Shown: positions 46,635-58,930 of the stretch, piece by piece
How the letters are laid out: every line of letters begins with the position of its first letter
Numbering within the stretch: position 1 is the stretch's first letter
Assembly: GCA_033961575.1 (NCBI GenBank)
Contig: CM066731.1
Location: 79,691,501 to 79,755,500 of the forward strand
Length of the DNA stretch: 64,000 bases
Direction of reading: 5' to 3'
DNA from: Aselliscus stoliczkanus
Lineage: Eukaryota; Chordata; Mammalia; Chiroptera; Hipposideridae
Made by a program: the position numbers and the translations under genes
The notes under the pieces: model-generated
Told to the model about the DNA's origin: nothing
What the model saw: only the letters and a program-made list of their open reading frames with translations
Databases searched by the model: none

Positions 46635-48290
46635 AACCATAACAAATGAATTCAGTACAGTTCAGGATACAAAGTCAATATACAAAAATCAGTTGCATGT
46701 CTATGCACTAACAATGAACTATCCAAAAAAGACATTACGAAAATAATCCCATTTGCGATAGCACAAAAAAAATAAAATATTTGAAATAAATTTAACCAAG
46801 GCAGAAAAAGACTTGAACATTGAAAATTATACAACATTAATGAAAGAAATTGAAGGTGACACAAATAAATATAACATACCATATTTCATTGATTGGATGA
46901 ATTAATATAAAGCGATATACAGATTCAATGCAATCCCTATCAAGATTCCAATGACATTATTCACAGAAGTGGAAAAAACATTCCTAAAATTTGTATGGAA
47001 CCACGAAATACCTGAAATAGCTAAAGCAATATTGAGAAAGAAGAGCAAAGCTGGAGGCATAACACTTCCTGACCTTGGAACCCTGTCTTACACCGTACAC
47101 AAAAATCAACTCCTAATGGATTAAAGACTTGATTGTAACACCTGAAACCATAAAACTTCCAGAAGAAAACATAAGGGCAAGTCTCCTTCACATTAGTCTT
47201 CGAAATATTTTCTTTTTTTGGGAACTGACACCAAACACACTGGTAACAAAAGCAAAAATAAGAGGAAATACATCAAACAAAAGAGTTTCTGCACAGCAAA
47301 GGAAATAATCAACATGAAAAGTGACCAATAAAAAGGGAGAAAATATTTGCAAACCATACATCTGATAAGGGATTAATACCCAAAATACATAACTAACTCA
47401 CACAACTCAATACCAATAGTAATAGTAATAATAATAATGGTAATAATAATGACAAAGGATCTAAAGAGATATTTATACAAAAAGATATACAAATGGCCAA
47501 AAGGTACATGAAAAGCTGTTCAAAATCATTAACCATCAGGGAAATGCAAATCAAAACCACAATGAGATTTCACCTCACACTTGTTGGGATAGCTATTATC
47601 ATAAAGTCAACAGATAAACACTTGTGAGGATGTAGAGAAAAAGGATACCTTGTACACTGTTAGTGGGAATGTAAATTGTTCCAGCCATTATGGAAAACAG
47701 TATGGAAGTTCCTCAAAAAAACAAAAATAGAACTAACATATGGTCCAGCAATTCCACGTTTGGGTGTTTATCCACAGGAAATTAAAACAGGCTCTTGAAG
47801 AGAAATCTGTGCTCCCGTGTTCATTGCAACATTATTCACAATAGCGCAGATATGAAAACAGCTTGTCTGTCAACAAACAGATAATAGATAAAGAAAATAT
47901 GGTATATAAATATACAATGGAATATTATTCAACATTTAAGAAGAAAGAAATCTTGTCATTTGTCACAACATGGATGAACTTGGAGGACATTATGCAAAGT
48001 GAAATAAGCCAAAAAAGAAAGACAAATATCATGTGATCTATTTATATGTGGAATATAAAATATAAAAATATTTTAAAAGTCAAATTCATAGTAACAAAGA
48101 GTAGAATGGTGGATATCAGAGGCTGGGGGGTAATGGAAAAGGAGAAATATTGGTGAAAGGGTATAAACTTTCTATCATAAGATGAAAAAGTGCTGGTGAC
48201 CTAAGGTAGAACATGGTGACTATAGCTAACAATAACATAATATATACTTGAAATTTTCTAACAGAGTGAGTCTCAAGTATTATTAGCACA

Positions 48291-48323
<33 letters not shown>

Positions 48324-48440
48324 GGTGACTATGTGAAGTGATAAATATATTAATTAGTTTGATTGTGGTTATTTCCCAATGTATGCATATCCCAAAACAT
48401 CACATTGCACATCTTAAATATAAAGAATTATTGTCAAAAA
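46635..48440 (+). mobile_element. Old 5'-truncated L1 (ORF2 second half and 3' UTR)
   Basis: Clear ORF2 text in order (AACATTAATGAAAGAAATTG; CAATGCAATCCCTATCAAGA; AAGCTGGAGGCATAACACTT; GGAAATGCAAATCAAAACCA; ATACAATGGAATATTATTCA) through to the 3' UTR. A segment after ORF2 CTTCCTGACCTTGG is deleted near 47080. A (CA)n microsatellite lies at 48291-48323 and an AAT/AGT-rich run at 47417-47455. No open frame. Confidence 0.88.
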
Positions 48441-49097
48441 TAAATATTGAAAACAGGACAAAAATAAATAAAACAGAAAAAGAAAAAAAATAGAAAAAGT
48501 GATATAATTTTTTAAAGGAGCTTTAAATAATTAATAAAACTAATAAAACTCTTATAAGAATTATTCAGAAAAAAAAAGAGAAAAAACACAAATTATAAAT
48601 TACAGGAATAAAATAACAGATATCACTGTTTTCTCTAAATACATTTAAAACATAATGAAAGAAATTATGGTTAACTCCATTCCAATAAATTTGACATTTT
48701 TTGAAACCACAATTTACCTGATAAAAGAACAAGTAATGTATTTCAAAGGACATACTTATTAAGACATTTGTAACATATATACATACATATAGCTATAACA
48801 TATATGACATACTTATGTACAGATATATAACATATTTATTAAAATATAGGCATATATATTGAGAAATTAAATTCATAATCAGAATGTCCAGGCCCAGATT
48901 GTTTCATTAGTGAATTAGATCAGACATTTATGAAAGAAATACTATCAATTTTACACAGACACTTTCAGAAAGCAAAGGAGAAAGGAACACATTTCAAATC
49001 TACTGGGTCAACATAAATGTGCAACACCTGACACAGATATTACACCACCAAAAACAATAAAAAGTGATGACCAACTATGTATTTATATACATAAATA

Positions 49098-50363
49098 TTA
49101 GGTTGGTGCAAACATAATTGCGGTTTCAGACCGTGAATTTTAAATCATTATAACTAGACCCAAACATATCTTTATTAATCAAAATAGGAACCATTACAAT
49201 CAACACATTTTTGCCAACAAGAAATAAGTTTGTTTTTCTTGTAGCATAAAAATTCATGCTGCGGGATTCAATGAACTCTTGGAAAGTATTTTTTGCATCG
49301 TGCTTATTGTGGAAGTGTTTTCCCTGCAAAAAGTAGTCAAGATGCCTGAAGAAGTGGTAGTCGGTTGGTGAGAGGTCAGGTGAATATGGTGGATGGGAAA
49401 CTTTGTAGCCCAATTCATCCAACTTTTGAAGTGTTGGTTGTGCGATGAATGGTTGGGCATTGGAGAAGAATTGGGCCCTTTCTGTTGACCAACGCCAGCT
49501 GAGGAGTTGCAGTTTTCAGTGCATCTCAACGTTTGCTGAGCATACTTCTCAGATGTAATGGTTTTGTTGGGATTCAGAAAGCTACAGTAGATAAGATGGG
49601 CAGCAGAGCACCAAACAGTGACCATGACCTTTTTTTGTTTTTGGGTGCAAGTTTGGCTTTGAGAAATGCTTTGGAGCTTCTTCTAGGTCCAATCACTGAG
49701 CTGGTCATCACTGGTTGTCATATACAATACACTTTTCATTACATGTCACAATCAGGTCAAGAAATGGTTCGTTGTTGCATAGAATAAGAAAAGATGACAC
49801 TTCAAAATGATGATTTTTTTTTTATTTGCGGTCAGCACAGGAGGCACCCATTTATTGAGCTTTTTCACCATTCCAATTTGCTTCAAATGTCCAACAACTA
49901 TAGAATGGTCGATGTAGTCGATGTACACTTCTTGTGTAGTTGTGAGAGGATCAGCTTTGATGATGGTCATTGTCAACTCCGATGGCCGGCCATTACGCTC
50001 CTCATCTTCAAGGCTTCTCCTCTCCTTTGCAAAACTTCTTGAACCACCACTGCACTGTATGTTTGTCAGCAGTTCCTGGGCCAAATGCATTGTTGATGTT
50101 GCAAGTTGTCTCTGCTACTTTACGACCCATTTTGAACTCAAATAAAAAAACCACTCGAATTTGCTTTTTGTCTAACATCATTTCCATAGTCTAAAATACA
50201 TATAAAATAAATAGCAAGTAATAAGTCATTAGCAAAAAAACATAAAGTGAGAAGTGCTCATTAAAATGATGTATAACATAACCACATTTATTTAAGAATG
50301 TTTCCAAAATCAAAGGCAAATTTCAACAATTCAAAAACCGCAATTATGTTTGCACCAACCTAA
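49098..50363 (-). mobile_element. Hsmar1-like mariner, both ends present
   Basis: 1,266-bp DNA transposon with 29-base terminal inverted repeats that match each other by eye (49098-49126 and 50335-50363; outer end TTAGGTTGGTGCAAAC). It is flanked by TA dinucleotides on both sides (49096-49097, 50364-50365), the mariner target duplication. End sequence and transposase resemble the Hsmar1/MADE1 group. The transposase is on the minus strand. The element sits in an old L1. Confidence 0.93.
49126..50187 (-). pseudogene. Hsmar1-like mariner transposase, frame-broken
   Basis: Transposase that cuts and pastes by binding the inverted repeats. Start is probably the ATG at 50187; the N-terminal helix-turn-helix region reads to about 50090, then frames alternate. 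Recognisable blocks are SLEDEERNGRPSEL, ADPLTTTQEV, VVGHLKQIGMVKKLNKWVP, TITSEKYAQQ, and near the C-terminus PPYSPDLSPTDYHFF with the catalytic-region aspartates. At least three frame shifts separate these blocks. Length and order equal a full-length mariner transposase, so loss is by small mutations rather than deletion. Confidence 0.9.
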
Positions 50364-50920
50364 TACATATATTTAATAAAATAATAGCAAATAAAATCCC
50401 ACAATATTAGAAGCAAAACAATATGATTAATTTGGGGTTATCCAAAAAATGTAAGGTTGATTGAGCATTTTAAAATTAATCAGTGTTATTCTTTACATTA
50501 GCAGAATATGAGAAAACATAATTATTTAATAAATGGAAGAAATTATTTGATAAAATTCAATAATTTTCCATGATAAATACTATAATGGAAATTAGGAAAT
50601 GGAAGGAAACTTTCTTAATCTGATAAAGGATATCAATGCTTGATGGTAAAAGACCAAATTATGTCTCTATATATTCAGGAACAAGTAAAGACATCTGTTC
50701 TTACCACTTCTATTGAACACTGTCCTGGGGGTCCTACCTAGTGCAATATGGCAAGAAAAATAAATAAAGGACATACTTATTGAAAAGAAGAGGTGAAACT
50801 TTATTAACAGACAAAATGATCTTGCATGTAAAGTACAAAAGAATCAACAAAAAAAATCAAAGAAGTCAATTTATAAAAGTCATAGGATAATGGGTCAATA
50901 GAAAAACCTAAATTGTATTT

Positions 50921-51270
50921 CTACCTACTAGCAGCAAGTAATGTGTGTTGGGTTTGCACTATGTCAAATTAGCTAAGCTCACTAGAGTGGCCACAAGAGA
51001 ATTTTTTATGTTATTTTGAAGGTGGAAGTGAAAGAGTACCACTTTACACTCAGAAGCATAAGGTAGGGCAGGGGCTGTTATAGTTGACCATTTTGCTGTT
51101 AATCTACAAACCCATTTCATTGGAGGGAGCAGCAGCTACCTACAACTTCTCCAGCTCTTGCCCAGTGTCTTCGTTAAGCTTCTACAAATCTAGGGCCAGT
51201 TGGGTGAGCTGCTGTAAGCTGAAGCACATTAGCTTATCCTGCAAGTCACTGGCGTCATAAAAATTGAAGT
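50921..51270. other. Unassigned non-coding stretch
   Basis: No gene or repeat recognised. Confidence 0.5.
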
Positions 51271-51272
51271 TT

Positions 51273-51655
51273 GTCTTAGTCAGGTCAGGCTGCCATAACA
51301 AAATACCATAGACTGAGTGGCTTAAGCAACAGAAATTTATTTCTTATGGTCCTGGTGGTTAGGAAGTCCAAGATCAAGATGCCAGTATGATTGGTGAGGA
51401 CTCTCTTCCTGGTTTGCAGATAGACGTCCAACCTTCTTATTTTGTCCTCATATAGCGGAGAGAGAGGTCTCTCTCTTTCTCTTTTTAATAAGGCCACCAA
51501 TCCTGTTGGATTAGGACCCCACATTTATGACCTCATTTAACCTTAATGATCTTGTAGAAGCCCTACCAACAGATATAGTCACATTGGAGATAATGGTTTT
51601 GACATATGGGGCGGGGGGAGACACAACTTAATCCACAGCAGAAGTGGTGAGAGAC
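51273..51655 (-). repeat. MLT1 LTR (ERVL-MaLR)
   Basis: Solo-type LTR in reverse orientation with diagnostic MLT1 words: GTCTTAGTCAGGTCAGGCTG, ACAAAATACCATAGACTGAG, ACAGAAATTTATTTCTTATG and ATAAGGCCACCAATCCTG. Marks a placental mammal genome. Confidence 0.88.
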
Positions 51656-51909
51656 AGACACAATTCCATTTTGTTTTTATAGGTTCTGGTTTGTCCTAGG
51701 TTTCACTCACTCAATGTCCAGCTTCCTTTCCCAACCACCAGCCCTGCATACCTGAAACTCTGTACCAGATGCAGAAGCAATAGCTCCATAGGCTACTTAA
51801 CAATCTCCCTAAATTGCATAATATCTAATAGTTATAATTCCCTTATTCTACATTACTTTCTATATATTGACACTGCTCCTTTGATTGAACCCTGTTACAT
51901 AATGTTACA

Positions 51910-52110
51910 TGATGGAAAATAAAATTTTAAAATATAACATATAAACTTGCGTCAGAAGCATAAAGTACTTAGGAATAAATTTAGTAAAACAAGTACAAGA
52001 GCTCTAGACTGAAAAACATACAACATTGGTGGGGAATATTGAAAAAGGCCTAAATAAATAGAGAAGCTTTAGGCTTTTAACAAACTTGTAAAAATTTTAA
52101 AAGATTAACT
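51910..52110 (+). mobile_element. Old L1 ORF2 fragment
   Basis: Short diverged ORF2 piece (AAGTACTTAGGAATAAATTT; CTCTAGACTGAAAAACATAC). No frame. Confidence 0.6.
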
Positions 52111-54545
52111 TTGTGCAGAGCTCTGAGCAGTGATTTGCAGTCAGTAGGTGGTCAATAAACACAAACTCCTTCCTTCTTCCCTTCCTCACCAGTGATTCAT
52201 CCATCCCTCATTCCACAGAATAAGTACATAAACAAACACAAAGGTGGAGATCTCACTTCTGTGGATTTCCTGGGACTGTCACCATGAAAGAGTGAAAGAG
52301 TGTGGTTATTGCAAACAGCTAATTAGGAACTCCTTTAACATTCACACTCGCAATTAAAGACATTTGTTCTTTGTGAAATGTGTCCCATAAGTGGTAGTAG
52401 CTCAGGCAAGAGGCTTTTCCTGGGCTCCCAGATAACACATTCATAAATCAGAAGAGTCTCCAAATTTTAAAAAGGCCAATTAAAGTGGCTAGTTCTCTAT
52501 TAAATATAGTTTGTTTTTAGTAATGCCTTTCACTCTTTCTCTCTCCTCTTCTCAGAGAAAATATCTAGAAAGCTAAGTACCCATATTTCAATGTGTGCCT
52601 GCACAGCTCCAACGAAAACTACATTTAGAAAAAGAGAGGAAAAGCAATGTTTTAGAACCTGGAGCACATCTCCCATTTAAAAAAAAAAAATGACTCAAAC
52701 ATGCCTCTTGCAAACAAGCCAAAGTATCTAACAATTTTTCAAGTTCTGAGTTTGGTCTACAGATCTCTTAGGAAGCAGGCTGGGGAAGGGGAAAGAAGAA
52801 GGGTTTGGGGTCAGAGAAGTCCCATCTAGATGGGCTGCTCATGCAGAGTCCGGCCCAGGTCCCAGATCCCTTATTTGTCCAACAGCATGACAGCAATAGT
52901 AATGACCAGGCCTGTGGCATGGATGAAATGAAACACAAGCTCCTGTCCTGTCCTCCCCTTTAGAAATGCCTTCCTCTTGTAGACAGGGACCTTTCTGTCA
53001 TTCCTGTTCAGATGGAGGGAAGCCTCTCTGTGAATGTTTAAATTCAAAATAATGTCATAGGAAGTTTGCAAAGTGGAGCACAAGTTAACCCCAACCCTAC
53101 TTTCCTAATATGAGTCCCATATCTAGACTTGTGACATCTTTCAGAGACAAACTTCCTGTCATTTTACACTCTTTCACCTTTTAGGGCAATTGTCCACACA
53201 ACAGTTCCCAGAATCACTCCTTCCCCAGGTTTCCCACCTCCCCAGCAATGTAGATGGCTCTTTCCTCTAATCAGCTGTCCTGAGAAATCCAGTGGGTGAG
53301 GTACACGGAGGCTCTGGAGGTGGGGTCTGGGTCCTGGACAGGCTCCCTCCTACTCTGGCCTATGTACCTGTAGGTGAGTGCTGTCTACTGACAGGCCCTG
53401 CAAAAGGGAAATGCCCACAGGGACAATTTCATCCCATCTACTGGCATATCGTCATTTGTGTTCACCAGTCACTAGTGTTTCTGTCCTGTCTCCAGGGCAG
53501 ACACTGTTCTTACATTGCTCTGTGAGGCTACATCTGAAGGACCGACTCAACGCTTTTCGCCCCACTATTTCTAGTTCTTCACCTTCTCACTCAGGAGGAG
53601 CCAGTGAGAAGCAGTGCATGTAAACACATTAAACAGACATTTTTTCTAGAACCACATTTTAAGATGTAATTTTTAGACCTATGTACTTTTTTCTGATAAG
53701 TGAATAAGAATAGTCTTCTTCACTTGGGTGAGGAAACATGTCCTGTCCCCCTTTTCTTGAAGCATGAGCCATCTCAATCTGCCTTCCATCTTCACAGTTT
53801 TAATGAAGATATGCACATAAGAATATTTTACAATTCCAAATTTTTATAAGAACAAGAAGTTGAAATGCCTGGAAACTAACACTTGCCCAATAATTACCAG
53901 GGAGTGATGGGAGGAACACCTGCCCCATTCAAAAAGGCAGGTGCTACTCACAAAACCTCAAGCCCTGGGTCCACCAACTCAAGAGAAGATGGAACCTAGT
54001 ACTTTAATGTGAAAGCTGCTGATTGTTAAATGGACAAGTAACTCAATGTTTTAAGCAGTCTATGGTCTAACACTTGCTGGTTCAGTTTGACTCGTGGGCC
54101 ACCAGAGTGTGCTCTCAGCTTTGACCCATCATCCTTCATGTGGACCAAAGGAGCTCTACTCCAGAGCTCCTCACAGTGGCCTGTAATTCAGACCCAAAAT
54201 TCTTCAGTCTGGGCATCATCTCTATCCACGGTCCCACTCTGGCCTTATATCTGGGCTTATGTCAATCAGCAACTTATATTCAGCATCTACTACTGAACAA
54301 CTCACTACCAAAGTCAGGCTGTCGCATGAATTTTCCTCACTATTGCCTTCCATGCTGTCTTTGCCCAAATTGGGAATATTCTGTCTCTTCTTGCCATTCT
54401 GCCTGTAGAGATCATCCAGTTTAATCTCTGAGGAGACTTCTGTGCCCCCCCCCCAAAAAAAACCTCCATGGCTCGTTGTTCATTGTGCAGACTTTGGAAA
54501 TCTATCTCACCCTGTCTTATACTGTTCTCTAACTGCTTCAGGTAT
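52111..54545. other. Unassigned non-coding stretch
   Basis: 2.4 kb in which I recognise no gene, RNA or named repeat. Several 60-80 codon open frames lack any protein signature. Confidence 0.55.
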
Positions 54546-54549
54546 GCTT

Positions 54550-54665
54550 CCTGTCACTTATCAGTTAGACTCCAAGCTCTCTGAGGTCAGGTATTATGTG
54601 TTATTTAGAGTCACTCATTATGCTTTTCATAGCATCTTACACATGGTAAGGGCTCAATTAAGACT
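54550..54665 (+). repeat. L2/MIR-like fragment
   Basis: Ancient repeat end: GACTCCAAGCTCTCTGAGG, then ACACATGGTAAGGGCTCAAT. Confidence 0.6.
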
Positions 54666-54939
54666 CATTTGATGATTTTATGTTTCAAATACTGTGACAG
54701 AATAGAGGCATTGACTACCCCTCCAAATGGGGAAGAAAAATACCATTGGAAATGCTGGACAAAATATTGAAAGTTTATATTCTAATATGTTGACTATCTG
54801 TCACAGAACTAGGAATACTGCAAATGCCAAAGCCAAGTGAAAGCTGGAACCTAAAGAGTTAGGTCAAGCATAGAAGCAGCTTTTCTCTTTAAGGACATTG
54901 AGCATCCATTTGTGACATTGCAGGACTCAGGGATCAAGA

Positions 54940-55460
54940 TGCAAAGCCTCTGATGTTCATTGCAGCTTTATTTACGGTAGCCAAGACATGGAAACAACCA
55001 AAGTGTCCTTCCATAGATGACTGGGTAAAGAAGATATGGTATATACACACAATGGAATACTATTCTGCCATAAGAAAAGATGAAATAGTGCCATTTGAGA
55101 CAATATGGATGGATCTTGAGATTACTATGTAAGCGAAATATGTCAGACAGAAAAAGTCAAGAACCATATGATTTCACTGATATGTGGCATATAAAACTGA
55201 AAAAAACAAAGGAACAAGACAAACAAATAAACAAAAATTGATAGACACAGATAATAGTTTAGTGGTTACCAGAAGGTAAGAGGGCTTGGAGGTGGTAGTT
55301 GAGGGTAAATGGGATCAAATATATGGTGATGGAAGGAGAACTGACTCTGGGTAGTGAACACACAATGTGATATATAGATGAGATATTACAGAATTGTACA
55401 ACTGAAACCTATGTAACTTTACTAACAATTGTCACCCAATAAACTTTAATTTTAAAAAAT
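54940..55460 (+). mobile_element. 5'-truncated L1, 3' end
   Basis: End of ORF2 and 3' UTR (TTCATTGCAGCTTTATTTAC; GTATATACACACAATGGAAT; TGGATGGATCTTGAGATTAC) to an A-rich tail near 55450-55460. Possible target duplication GCAAAGCCTCTG/ACAAAGTCTGCA, imperfect. 54666-54939 unassigned. Confidence 0.85.
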
Positions 55461-55822
55461 ACAAAGTCTGCAGTCTGTCAAGGTGAGTCTAATTCCATGA
55501 AGCTGAACCTGAGTGTATCTGAATATATTCAATATTTGTACACAAAATCTGAGCAACACAACTAGCAAGCATAATTACACATGCATAGCTAGTACATTAA
55601 TACAGCCTGTGGGGAATACAAATCTTTCTTAGGCACGTATGCAACACTTATAAAAATTGATCATTTTTTTAGTGTAAGGGTGAACAAGAACTAAACCTAC
55701 ATCCCACACTCATCCCTTCTTACACACATCTACACCTATTGGACAGGAAACTGTGAAACACATCTATTATAAATTATGGCACTGAATGAAGGGGGAAAAA
55801 ATTTAACCTGAGAATTGATTTT

Positions 55823-56265
55823 TTTTCCCAAAGATTTTAGTGGGGAATTGGGGGCAGGGAACAGCATTGGGGAAGTGGGGAAGGGGAAAACACAAGTTGC
55901 CGTCCCTTTGTTCTTCAGTCTAGTTGTGGAGGACATTGCTTCACTGGCCCATGTTGGCATCGTCATTGTGCTCCACTCCAGTGAGGCAGATTGGCCGCCT
56001 GCCGCATAGTGGCTCCTGGCAGCTCACGCCAGCTGCCAGCTGTTCATGCTGGCTGCCAGCCACTCACTGTAGCCTATGGCAGCCCACTGAAGCAAGGGTT
56101 GCAGCTATGCCATCCCCGGCAACTCACAGCAGCCAAGCTCCAGAAGGAGCTGTTGATCACCATCTTAGCTATAGAGGGCAGTGTCACTGGCCCTCATAGA
56201 TGGGATCCGAACCGGGGCCGCTGGTGTCCCAAGCCAGCCTTTCACGTACGCGCTGCTCGGCTGGC
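55823..56265 (-). mobile_element. Composite SINE: tRNA head fused to a ~330-bp body
   Basis: Flanked by an exact 16-base duplication CCTGAGAATTGATTTT (55807-55822 and 56266-56281), so it moved as one unit. On the minus strand it starts with the same tRNA-derived head as the local SINEs (56160-56265, including GAGGGCCAGTGACACTGCCC). It then continues into an unrelated GC-rich body with repeated GCTGGCAGC/GCTGCCAG words, and ends in a short poly(A). The body is not in the other three SINEs of the window. Confidence 0.85.
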
Positions 56266-56281
56266 CCTGAGAATTGATTTT

Positions 56282-56689
56282 AAAACTCTGCCCTTACTCA
56301 TATTACAGCATAAACTCATAATATCTGGAAGATCTGAAAAATCTCAAGCTGAAAGCTCAGTTTAAAATATTAATTCCAGATAATCAGTAGAAGCAAATAT
56401 TCAACACAAGCTTTACAGAATCTCCACAGATGAACTTCCAAGGATTCTGATTTCATTGTCAAATATCACACAAATACACAAGAAGAACAGGCATATTGAG
56501 TGAGTATTAGCAGTAATAACAGTAGGCAACCTATTCTCACCAACTTTATATTTAGAATTACCAGCAAGAATATAAAAGACATATATCAAATAGGTCTTAG
56601 GAAAAAAACAGGGTACTGATAAGATGAACAAATAACGGAAGATTATTAAAATGTCAAAAGCATTTTGACACAAAATTCAGGGCGCCCAA
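56282..56689. other. Unassigned non-coding stretch
   Basis: No gene or named repeat recognised. 55461-55806 likewise. Confidence 0.5.
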
Positions 56690-58919
56690 AAAATTTATAA
56701 CAATTTAAATAAAGAGCCCAATGGGTACATTTAGTAGGAAAAAAAATCAAAACTAAAGAGATATTTAATAAAGTGAAAGGTAGATCTAAAGACATTTTCT
56801 ATAATGCATTACAGAGACACAATGAACCAGGAAATAACAAAAGAAGGTTAGAAGACATAAGGCATAAAATAAAGTCATCTCATATTTGTCTAATCAGAGG
56901 CCCAGAAAAAGTGAAATGAGATATGGGAAGAGATAGTATTTGAAGAAATAATGAATGTAAAACTTTGAAACTGATAAAAGACATTACCACTTATAAAATC
57001 AAGTGTATCTTAAGTGGGATAAAAATAAAATCCACACTTAGAAACATCATTGTGAAGCTGTACAATCCCTAAGAGAAAAAGAGACTATCTTAAATATCAG
57101 AGAGAAAAGACAGATAAGTAATAAGGGAATAACACATAGCAAATGGAAGTCAGAAGATAGTGGAATAATATCTTAAATGTGCTGAGAGCAAATAACTGTT
57201 TACCCAGGAAAAATATTTTTCTGAAAGGAGATAAAATAGAAAACAAAAATTAAGAAAGGAAAAACAATTAGTCTAACAAAAACTGAGCACTCTGCCCAAG
57301 ACACCATCACTTAATGGCATTGTAAAGATTGTCCTATAGGCAAGTGAAATTAATCAGATGGGAGGTCCTAGATGTAAGAATAAATGGAGGCAAAGAAAAT
57401 GGTAAATATGAAGGTAAATCTATTCAAATATTGATTTTATAAGACAATAATAATATTGTTTATCAAGGCTTGAGTGGAGTACAAAATAAATCTAGAACAC
57501 TTATCTACAATAATATATCAAAAAGGATTGCGATTGCAGTTAGTTTATGTGCAGTTACTGTATTGTTCAGGAGAAGGGTAAATATAGTAAACATCTTAAA
57601 CTTTTTAAGGTAACCATTAACAGAACAAAAATATAGACTTCATCAGTTCCAAAATAGTAGAAAGGAATAGGTGCAATGAGAAAATATGCTCAAACAATCA
57701 AAAATAAGAAGAAAAAGCATAAGAAAACATATAATACATAAAGTACAAATACACAGAAAGGTGATAAAAATAAATGTAAATATATCAAAAATTAAATGTA
57801 AAATAACTAAATTTAATAATTATAACACAGAAAATTTTCTCATTCCATTGAGACTTTGCTTCCCAGAAATTGTCATCAGTTTGGCTCAAATAAACTCTTA
57901 TAAGCTTTAAAATTAATAATAATAATAATAATTAAAAGACAGAGATTTTCAGACTAGCCAAAGCATGTAAGCAAAAGCTAGCCTTATGCTATTCAGAAAA
58001 AACATTTCTAAGTCATAAGTATTAGAAAAAATAATAGTGAAAGAATGAGAAAATTATACCAGACAAGTTTAACCAAAAGAAATAAGTAGCTATATTAATA
58101 GTAAACAAAATAGACTTTAAGTCATAAAGCATTCACAAAGAATATCCATTAAACAATTCAAGGTTTAAATATCAAGGAAGATGATAATAGTTACAAACTT
58201 GTGTCAACATAACAACATAACCTAAAATATAAGCAGAAATTGAAAGGACTAGGAAAAGAAAATCACCATCATCAACATCACAGTGGGAAATTTAAACACA
58301 ATTTTCATAGAAAATGACAGATAAATCAGGGAAAATAAACATTATTCCTACAAAGTTTGAGCAATGCAACTAGCTAATCTAAACACACATATCTAGCATA
58401 TTAACACAATCAGTAGAGAATGCAAGTCTTTCTTATGCAAGTATATGGCACTTATGAAAATTTATCAACAGGGTCATAATTCAAATATCAAAAAGTTCTG
58501 CAATCAATTAGATATTAATAACAAAAAATTAAATTTAAAATCTGATATTCTTAGAAACTAGAATTTCTCGTATATTCTTACATATTAGAAATCAAAAACT
58601 AAAAGACAAAAAAAATTATTACAATACAGTTGAAATAATTTACGGATCAAATAAATCACAATTATGCTAAAAATATATAGAGTTGAAAAATAATGAAATT
58701 ACGGCATAACAAAATTGTGGGATTCAGCTAAATCAGTATTTAGAGGGAAATGTGTAAGGTAATTTATATTAGAAAACCAAATGATATATTTAATGAACAA
58801 AGAATCCAATCTGAGAGGTCATAACGTAAATGGAAGGAAGAAAATATAAAGCAGAAAATAATCCAATAAAAATGGTCAAATCCTTTGTAAGACAAATGGA
58901 AGGATATAACTAGTATTAG
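56690..58919 (+). mobile_element. Old L1 remnant (ORF1 to ORF2 endonuclease region)
   Basis: Very diverged, AT-rich L1: ORF1-like text near 56940-57300 (AAACATCATTGTGAAGCTGT), ORF2 endonuclease-like text near 58105 (AAACAAAATAGACTTTAAGT) and 58258 (AATCACCATCATCAACATCA). No frame survives. An (AAT)n run lies at 57910-57932. It was interrupted downstream by L1-E. Confidence 0.6.
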
Positions 58920-58930
58920 AAATAATAAAT

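Larger units (their letters stand above)
48480..50920 (+). mobile_element. Old L1 ORF2 remnant split by a mariner element
   Basis: Both flanks of the mariner at 49098-50363 read as very old L1 ORF2 (left: GAATGTCCAGGCCCAGATTG and TCAGAAAGCAAAGGAGAAAG; right: AATAGCAAATAAAATCCCAC, TTGATAAAATTCAATAATTT and TCCTGGGGGTCCTACCTAGT), in the correct order across the insertion. Confidence 0.65.

Noticed and set aside
52871..53083. Short open frames at 52.8-54.7 kb as host exons
   Set aside because: 60-94 codons, no domain signature, no convincing splice-site pairs; consistent with chance.
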